Below are positions 55,980 to 64,000 of a stretch of DNA of 64,000 nucleotides, piece after piece. The DNA comes from Epichloe hybrida. Taxonomy: Eukaryota; Ascomycota; Sordariomycetes; Hypocreales; Clavicipitaceae. The DNA is taken from the NCBI GenBank assembly GCA_019022495.1, contig JAFEKR010000002.1:1860001-1924000 (forward strand), written 5' to 3'. Made by a program: the position numbers and the translations under genes. Numbering within the stretch: the first letter of the stretch is position 1; each line of letters opens with the position of its first letter. The notes under the pieces are model-generated. The model saw only the letters and a program-made list of their open reading frames with translations, made no database searches and was not told where the DNA came from.

Positions 55980-58900
55980 TATGCCCTTACTTAGGTATAT
56001 TTAATAAGTCCCCTTTTTATAATAGTCCTATGAATTATCCTATAGGTAATTAATCCTATTCCTTACTTATTATTATTAGGTGCGTAATACATTTGCCTTA
56101 CTAGCTATTATATAGTAATAGTAACTGCCCCACTTCTATGCCTTAGTTTTATATTACATATAATGCGTTTACCCTGCTAACCTATTATTTATTATAGTCT
56201 TTAGCCTTACCCTTACTAGTTTATTAATTACCTAATATAGGTTTAAAACTATATATAAATATCTTACTTAGTTTCTTTTATATCTTACCTTCCCTTATAT
56301 AACACTATCCCTTTACTATTATAATTTTATTATACCTTTTTCTTTATCCTATTAGAACCTCCTTCTTAAATAATTATTCTCCTATTAGAATATACCTTAT
56401 AATCTATTTAACCCTCCTTTACCCCTAGCTAGTCTTACTATACCTTTAGCCTATTCTATTAGTAAGTTTCTTATAGAGAGTAACTTAGATAATAATTAAT
56501 ATACTACTCCCTAATTAGTCTAGTGCCCTTATAGGCTATATATAAAATAGGCCCTTACTACTAGTATTTTAGAATATTATCTACCTAAATCTAGAGAATT
56601 ATGCCCTTTATATTAGAAGTAATACCTTTTCTATATATAGTATACTAGGCTTTTATTTACTAACCCTTATCTTTATTATACGCTAAAGGATATTAAGGTA
56701 AAGATTACTATAGGTATATATATTATTAAACCTAGAGTCCCTAAAACTTTAGGTATAAAAAAGAAAATACCTATACTATCCTAAAGGTTTTACTACCTTA
56801 TTAGTTAGTAAAACTCCCTCCTTACCTAGGCTTAGTTTAATCTAGCTCCTATATAGTTAGCCCTTAAGGCATCCCTTACTAATAATACTACTATAATAAA
56901 TATAACTAGTCTTAAAGTTACCCCTTTTATTAGCACTAGCCCTTTAGCTAGCTATAGTATAGCCTATTCTATATAGTAAGCTATAAGCGTTTTATTCTAA
57001 TAGAACTAGTAAGTTATTAGTAAACTAACTATAATATATAAAGAGATATATAAGTAGTTTTCTACGCTTCTCTAAGCTTTAATGCCTTATTACTAGGATA
57101 AAATCTAGTAATATATTTAAATTACTAGGTTAAGTAATAAATCTCCTTTTTATTACTACTAGTAACTATTACGCTTCCCTTCTATAATAGGTCTAACTTA
57201 TAATTATATTCCTAGAGCCTTAGGAGCTAGCTATCCCCTAGCTAGAAATAATACTCCTCCCCCCCTTAGTTATCCTTCTCTTACTTACTGCTTACCTACT
57301 AGGTCTCTTATTATACCCCCTTTTATATATACTCCCTATACTAACCTTATTTACACTATCTAAGTCCTAGGTTATACCTAAGGTAAATAAGGTAAATAAC
57401 TTATTATACTATAACTATTACCTAGTAATAATAATACTATAGCTATAGTAGCTATAGTATAACTCTAAATAGAGGTAGTATGCCTTTAACTATCCTCTCC
57501 TAGTAATTTAGGTAATAACTTAATAGATAATTATCCTTATTAAGTAGTAGTAGTAAAATATAGTAATTTAGTGCCTTAAGTACTTATTAGAGACTTTATA
57601 GGTATATAAGTCTTTTAAAATTAATTTAGTCTATTATTATATTATATATCTCCTTATTTTACCTTAAACTTATTAAGGGCTTATATCTATGCTATATTCT
57701 CTAATAGTTCCTATATAGGCTATATATAACTTACTTACTTAATAAGTATATTATATCTTTTGCCTTAGCCTAGGGCATTCTAAGCCACTAGGATTTACTT
57801 AACCTAATATTCCTTAATAAGTTTATTATTACCTTTTATAAGGACTTATTCTAGTCCTAGATAGGAGTCCTAGAGCTTTTAACTAGGGAGAGAGTCCTTT
57901 ATAGTGTGTTTAATAAGGTTTATATAGAATACTAGGTAAATACCTCTTAGGATATTAAGCTATACTATAAGTAATATTAGGACTTCTATAACTATATACT
58001 TTACTACTACTTAATTAAGTTTCTATAAGAGGTAGTTAGTTTTAATATTTTTAAGTAAAAGCTATACCTTATCTCTAACCTAGAACTATTTCACTAGCTA
58101 ATATAAAGTAAATATAGTGTCCTACTGCCTTTATTATATATAGGCTATTATAGCTTATACTAGATAAGTACCCTCCTAGAGGTGCTTAAGAAACCATATT
58201 ACTTACCCCTTTAGTATTATTATAGAAGCAAATATATCTAGTAGTGCCTAGACTAGCTCTAGGTTATAGCTATATAGTAGCTTATTTAGGCTAACTCCTA
58301 TTATAGAAGATAGCTTATTATTAATTATAAGCTAGTAAGTAGCTAGATATTCTAGCTAGTTAAACTATAAGAAGGAGACTATAATACATAGTATTACCTA
58401 CACCTCTTAGTTTACTTGCTTTATACTACTATTAGTCTATAGGTAATATAATATAAAAAGTAACTAATTAATCCTAACTAAGGAGCATAATATTATCTAA
58501 AACTTTCCTAACTAATCTAAACTATAATCTATAATAATTAATTAAGGAAACCCCCTAAACTATTACTAAACTATTTTAAACCTCTTTATATATTCCTTAG
58601 CTTTTATAGAAGTTATAGCCTTAAGCTAAATAAATTTAAAGAGTTAATCTATAATAACCATTAGGTATTATAGCTTTTCTAGGGATAGTGCTAGTAAGTT
58701 TATTATAAAGTTAATAGAGATCTATAACTAGAACTAGTTAAGGATAGGTAAAGGCTTTAGTAAGCCCTAGCGCTATTAATAGCTTTTATAACTACTATAG
58801 TAGTAATAGTTACAAATAAACCTAGTAATATCTTATAATATCCTATCCTAGTAAAACTACTATTATAAGATTTAGAACATGGTATTATAGCCTAGGTACC

Positions 58901-61900
58901 TTACTACTAGTAAATTATAGTATTATTATATTAAGGTTATTATAAGAGGCTCCTACGCTAGGACTTAAGTATAGCCCCTAAACTAGAGTGCCCTATAAGC
59001 ACTTATAAAATAATCTACTACTTACTCTCTTATAAGTGCCTTAATAGAAAACCTTTAGGCCCTTTCCTAGATAGCCCTTAATTAAATACTATACATAGGG
59101 TCTAAGATAATAGCCTAGTCCTATAAGGTCTAAAGGTATTTAGTAGTAAAGAGAACCTTACTAGCTAGTAGCAGTGCTATACTACTATTATCCCACTATT
59201 TATCTAGTGTTAGTAAAAGCTATGTAATAGTAATAAGTTATAGGATATATCCTATTCTAGAGGTTACCCCTTCCTAGTCTTATTCCCTTTAAGAAAGAGC
59301 ATTAGGCTACTATACCTATATACTAGGTCTATACTAGAGGTAGAAATTAAATAGTATAAGTATATCCGCTTATTAAGCTTACTACTCTAATATTAACTAG
59401 GGAGTTATAAAGTACTCTAGGTTCTTATAGTCTATATAGATTATAAATAGACTAGAAACGCCCTATAGCTTAGCTAACCATACCTTAAGGCATAAGATAA
59501 TAGCTAATAATTCCTTATTATAGATTATATAGTTCTTTTATAAGGTTATAAGGCTAGTAAAGTAGTAAGTAACTAGGTATATAACGCTATCCTAGCCTTA
59601 CTAGGAAAGGCATTCTCTAATAGCTATTCCTAAATAATTAGCTTTTACTACTATAGGGAGATCTAAGTTCTATTATGCTAGTACTAGGTATATAATAAAG
59701 GCATCTTTTAGCCTATTAAAGGCATTATTCTCTTTAGGTCCCTATTAAAAAGGGACATTTCTCTTAGTTAATTATATTAGCAATGCTACTAGTTCTAAAA
59801 AGTTACTAATAAAGTTATAGTAAAAGTTAGTAAACCTTAAGAAGCTATAGACCCCCTAAAGTTTTATTAGGGCTACTTACTCCTTAATAGCCATAACCTT
59901 TACTAGGTCTAGATAGATAAAATAACCCGCTATAATAATGTATCCTAGGTATTAAACCTCCTTTACTATAAACATAGACTTATTAAGGTCTAAGTATAAA
60001 CCTATGTCCCTTAGGTAGCCTAATATTAACTAGACCTTAGCTATATAGTCTTTCCTTAATCCCCCTAAGTAAACTAAGATATTATCTAAGTATACTATAA
60101 TAAAGTCCCCTAATATATCCCCTAAGGACTTATTAATATAATATTAGAATATTGCTAGTGCGCTAGCTAGGCTAAAGGGGCAAACTAGCTACTTAAATAG
60201 CCTAAACCTAGTTTAAAACGCTATTAGGTGCTCCTAGCCCTTAGTAATCTATAGCTTATAAAACACTATATAAATATTTACCTTTATAAACTAGTATACC
60301 TAGGATAAGGAATAGAGTGTTTCCTTAATTAATAGGAGAGAATAGTAATCCTATGCTATTATCTTATTAAGAGCGTAGTAGTCTATATAAAAACGCTAAC
60401 CCCTATTAGCCTTTTTAATAAGGAAAACTAGAGCTATAGCTAATAATAAGCTAGTATAGATTTAACCCTTATCTATTAAGTCTATAATCTAGCGCTTAAC
60501 CTCTAGAAGCTAGTCCCTTAGCATATTATATAGCAGTCCCTAAGGGAGCGTTAGTTTAGACTTATCCTAATTCTTATATAAGCGTATATAGTAATTAAGG
60601 GACCCCTAATAAGGAGGTAAGCTATTAGCTCTAGCCTTATTAAAAAGGTCTACAAAGTTAGCTAACTCCTTAGATAATATTAATATATCTAGGCTATTAG
60701 GTTTTATCTTAGGCACTATAATCTATAGTACTATTATTATCTCCCTAAGGCTTATAGTAATAAACATTATAGAAGTGTCCTTCCTCTAGTGTACCTAGCA
60801 CGCTTCTATAGCATATAAGGACTTAATAATCCCCTATACTAAAGTCTTTACCTTACGTATAAAGGCTTTAGAGATATATAAGCCCTTTACTACTCTAATA
60901 ACTAATTACTATTTCGCTATATAAATAACTATATTATAATATTCTAGCTATAGTATCCTAAGTATAATGTCTTATATAAGGCCTAGGATAATATATAAAT
61001 ACACTAATAACTCCTAGCTATTAATGTCTATTCTAGTGTGTACTATATAGGTAATTAAGGAGGTGTTCTCCTATACTCTCTTTCCCCTCCTTTCTATTTT
61101 TACTATAGTTTAGACATGCCTTCTCTTTAGTAACTATATAAACTCTAGGCTAAACTATTTTACTACTAACTTACTTATAGTATTATAATAATTATAACTA
61201 TAATTAATCTAGATATTAATATAATAATATATATTAAAGAGTATAGGAATTAAGAATAGTGGTTAGTCTATATATTATACTATATCCTACTCTAACTTTA
61301 TATAGCTTAAATAGTTATCCTATATTATAGTATATAGTTAGTCTCCTTACCCTTATATAAGACTTTGCTTAGGGGCTACTTATTTTCTATAGGGGGAATA
61401 TTTACCTTATTATTTATACTTTCCTTATTTACTTTATATAAGTTAATGCTAACCTATAGGGGATAGGGTAGGAGAAAGGTACACTCCTAAATATAGTAGT
61501 CCTTAGATCTATATTATAGGTAATATCTCTCCTAATAGCATTTAGCTAACTTTGCTTCTAATACCTATTTAGCCTATTATATATCTATAGCTAGCTTTAG
61601 ACCCTTCTCCTTCTTAACTAGCCTATTTTATTTTCCTAATTAAGTCCTTACTATGTGTACCTTAGTTATTAGTATATTACCCTTATAATTAGTCTAAGGT
61701 ATAGGTTTAGCTAGCTATAGTTTATATTAAAACTAGTACTTATTCTCTATAGCAAGGGCCTTAATATTAACTATAATCTTATAATACTATATAATAGCTA
61801 TATACTACACACTCTAGCTAATACCCTAGCCTATGCTAATTTCTCTTAAATACTTATTAAGCGCTTATTAAAGCTTTACTAGCTTTATATTATCCCCTTA

Positions 61901-62631
61901 ATAATCCCCTCTTACTAATAAGAGCTTCTCTATAAAGTAAATAAAGAACATAGAAAATAGCTTCCTTAGGCCTTATTTTATTTAGTTAAGTTTTATAAGG
62001 GCTATCTCTTACCTATATAAATTAGAGAATATAGACCTAAGGTATTCTAGGAATTTAGCTAGGTTAAAATTATAAATACTACCTTATTTAAAGAAAGTAA
62101 CTACCTAGGACTAGACTTTAGAGGATAGGTTTTAGTAAATAAATATTTACTTATTCTTATTAGTTTTAATAAAGTCTTTATTTACCTATAGCTTATGTTT
62201 TATTAGGAACTTTTATATAGTAAATAAGGCCTTATTACTATTATATAAGTTACCTATAGGGATAGGTTTTTGTTTTACCCTAGGTATAGTTAAGACTAGG
62301 TTAAAGGTAAGAGGTAAAGTAAGGTTTACTATTAGGGTATTAGGCTAGGCTATAATAGGTAGTTAAGTTAAGGGTCCTATAGTGCTTATAGCTACTTATT
62401 ATTAGAGGTATATAAGTTTTACTATTTGCTTATTAAGTATAAGTTAAAGCGTCTTAAATTAGGCTTATTAAGCTACTAGTAGTGCTATAGCGTTAGATAG
62501 GGGAGTTATTATCCCCTAGCTAGGTTAGTCTTATAGTTAAAGCGTGTTTACTATATCTATTAATGTATTTATTAGTGTTTTTATTATATCTTTTAGTAGT
62601 TATTAAAAAGGACTAAAGGAAGTCTCTTAAT

Positions 62632-62848
62632 TATTATAGACTAGCCCCTAGGCTACTATAATAAGGCATTAATATAGTATTAAGAGACTTAAGGAAAAAG
62701 GAGGAAGGGTAAGAGACTATCCCTAGTAATGCCCCTTATACCCCCTTAGCTACTTATATAAGCCTCCTTTCCCTACCTTAACTACTTTTACTACTCCCCT
62801 CTCTAACTGCTATACGGACAATGCTTAGGCAAAGCCCAAGCCCTTACA
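62632..62848 (-). repeat. 5' LTR of the complete retrotransposon
   Basis: Begins TATTATAG (mutated from TGTTATGG) and ends GCCCTTACA. Parts such as ACTGCTATACGGACAATGC are less mutated than in the 3' LTR. Confidence 0.87.
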
Positions 62849-63069
62849 TATTACTAATATTACTTATAGTTATATTACTTATATAGCTCTTAATATTATT
62901 AGTGTTAAAGTTTACTTATAAATAAATAACTTATAAATAATAAAATATAAATACTAGTAAGTATAAGTAAATTACTATAGAAAAAGCTAAACTTTTTAGT
63001 TATTTAGTATTTTAAGGTTATTTAAAATATTAATAAAATAAAATACCTTTCTCTTTTATATTTTTTAAT
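62849..63069. other. AT-rich spacer between retroelement and satellite
   Basis: No gene or clear repeat; contains TATAAATAA-type short runs. Confidence 0.5.
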
Positions 63070-64000
63070 ATTATAGTAATAATATAATACTAATTATTAT
63101 TATTATAATAACTATAATTTATTATTTAAAAGTAAGTTATAATATTACTTTTAAAAATAGGTTAAACTAATTATAATTAAGGTTATTAAGGTTACTATAG
63201 TAATTATAATATATTATTTTAAAGTAAGTCCTAGTATTATTTCTTAAAAAAGGTTTAACTAATTATAATTAGGGTAATTAGGGTTATTATTATAATTATA
63301 ATAATTATAATATATTATTTTAAAGTAAGCCTTAGTATTCTTTCTGAAAATTAGTTAAACTAATTACAATTAAGGTTATTAGGGTTATTAGGGTTCTTAT
63401 AGTAATTATAATATATAATTTAAAAGTAGGTCCTATGATTAGTTCTATAGATAGGTTAAACTAATTATAATTAGGTTATTAGGGTTATTATAGTAATTAT
63501 TATATATTACTTGAAAGTGGGTCCTAGTTCTTTTTCTAAAAATAGATTTAACTAATAATAATTAAGGTTATTAGAGTTATTAGGGTTATTAAAGTATTTA
63601 TAATATATTATTTTCAAGTGAGTCCTAGTATTATTTTTAAAAATAGGTTAAACTAACTATAATTAAGCTTAGGGTTATTAGAGTTATTATAGTAATTATA
63701 ATATATTACTTAAAAGTGGGTCCTAGTTCTTTTTCTAAAAATAGATTTAACTAATTATAATCAAGGTTATTAGAGTTATTAGGGTTATTAAAGTAATTAT
63801 AATATATTATTATAAAGTGAGTCCTAGTATTATTTTTAAAAATAGGTTAAACTAATTGTAATTTAGGTTATTAGAGCTATTATAGTTATTATAATTTATG
63901 ATTTAAAAGTGAGTCTTAGTATAACTACTAAAAATAGGTTAACCTAGTTATAATTAAGGTTATTAAAGCTATTATAGCTATTCTTATAATTTTTATTTAT
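63070..64000. repeat. AT-rich satellite, about 91-101 bp monomers in dimers, with TTAGGG-like motifs
   Basis: At least nine degenerate head-to-tail units. The anchor GGTTAAACTAATTATAATTA or its variants recurs at about 63,161, 63,253, 63,354, 63,455, 63,546, 63,647, 63,745, 63,846 and 63,938, with steps of 91-101 bp. From 63,455 on two monomer types alternate (one with AGTGGGTCCTAGTTC, one with AGTGAGTCCTAGTATT), giving a 199-bp dimer period. Each spacer has TTAGGGTTATTAGGG or a RIP-like derivative. The array runs off the window end. Confidence 0.8.

Larger units (their letters stand above)
55763..62848 (-). mobile_element. Complete LTR retrotransposon, Ty3/Gypsy type, RIP-inactivated
   Basis: A 7,086-bp element bounded by 217-bp LTRs in the same orientation (55,763-55,979 and 62,632-62,848) and by the target duplication TATTA (55,758-55,762 and 62,849-62,853). 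Coding sense is minus: a degraded reverse transcriptase motif reading VYLDNILVY lies near 60,112-60,070, followed by residues like the Gypsy KEV.YLGYII region further on. The position of RT in the middle leaves room for gag toward 62.6 kb and integrase toward 57 kb, the Gypsy order, but I did not identify those domains. Stops are dense in every frame; the changes are the C-to-T type of RIP. The element cannot encode protein. Confidence 0.82.

Noticed and set aside
63230..63860. Interstitial telomere array
   Set aside because: TTAGGG occurs only as one to three scattered copies per satellite unit, never as a continuous tract.
51400..64000. Functional genes in the AT island
   Set aside because: No frame stays open beyond a few dozen codons; sequence is retroelement remnant, tandem repeats and RIP-altered DNA.

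Overview
The window is nuclear DNA of a filamentous ascomycete (Pezizomycotina), most likely a hypocrealean Sordariomycete. The evidence is short GT-AG introns with CTAAC/CTGAC-type branch sites, a set of conserved fungal housekeeping proteins, a Zn2Cys6 regulator, and a terminal AT-rich block with the C-to-T (CpA to TpA) signature of repeat-induced point mutation (RIP). The genus is inference; I could not run a search.

Layout. Positions 1-51,400 are ordinary gene-bearing euchromatin on both strands: Mediator subunit 17 (partial, -), 6-phosphofructokinase (+), an Arg/Ser-rich conserved protein (+), 2-isopropylmalate synthase (+), importin beta-1 (+), a Zn2Cys6 transcription factor (-), SAICAR synthetase (+), a decayed PLP-aminotransferase-like gene (-), the meiotic cohesin kleisin Rec8 (+), Rab escort protein (-), exosome subunit Rrp43 (-), a ferric reductase (+), decayed ORFs, molybdopterin synthase large subunit (-), an RBM5/RBM10-like splicing factor (+), a peroxisomal-type acyl-CoA thioesterase (-), a BAH-like protein broken by a 17-bp duplication (-), a truncated fungal-specific ORF (+) and an atypical kinase-like gene (-). 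I built exon structures by following frame and splice consensus; most models close in frame and give family-typical lengths.

Positions about 51,400-64,000 are a gene-free AT-rich island. It is layered: a truncated plus-strand LTR-element copy (about 51.7-53.44 kb) carrying a nested solo LTR with a perfect 5-bp target duplication; a 581-bp terminal-repeat miniature element (53,591-54,171), also with a perfect target duplication; a pentanucleotide TATTG/CAATA patch; a 41-copy 10-bp minisatellite (55,351-55,760); a complete but RIP-inactivated Ty3/Gypsy-type retrotransposon on the minus strand (55,763-62,848; 217-bp LTRs; TATTA duplication); and a satellite of about 91-101 bp monomers with about 199-bp dimer periodicity and TTAGGG-like motifs, running off the window end.

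The genes are mostly unrelated housekeeping functions (transcription, glycolysis, leucine and purine synthesis, nuclear import, RNA decay and splicing, Rab prenylation, Moco synthesis, iron reduction, peroxisomal acyl-CoA hydrolysis, meiosis); no secondary-metabolite cluster is visible. Gene decay increases toward the island: the last 5 kb before it contain a frameshifted gene, a truncated ORF, a stop-interrupted Cys-rich ORF and an atypical kinase. A 9-bp motif, TACGGAGTA/TACTCCGTA, occurs ten times, only in intergenic DNA.
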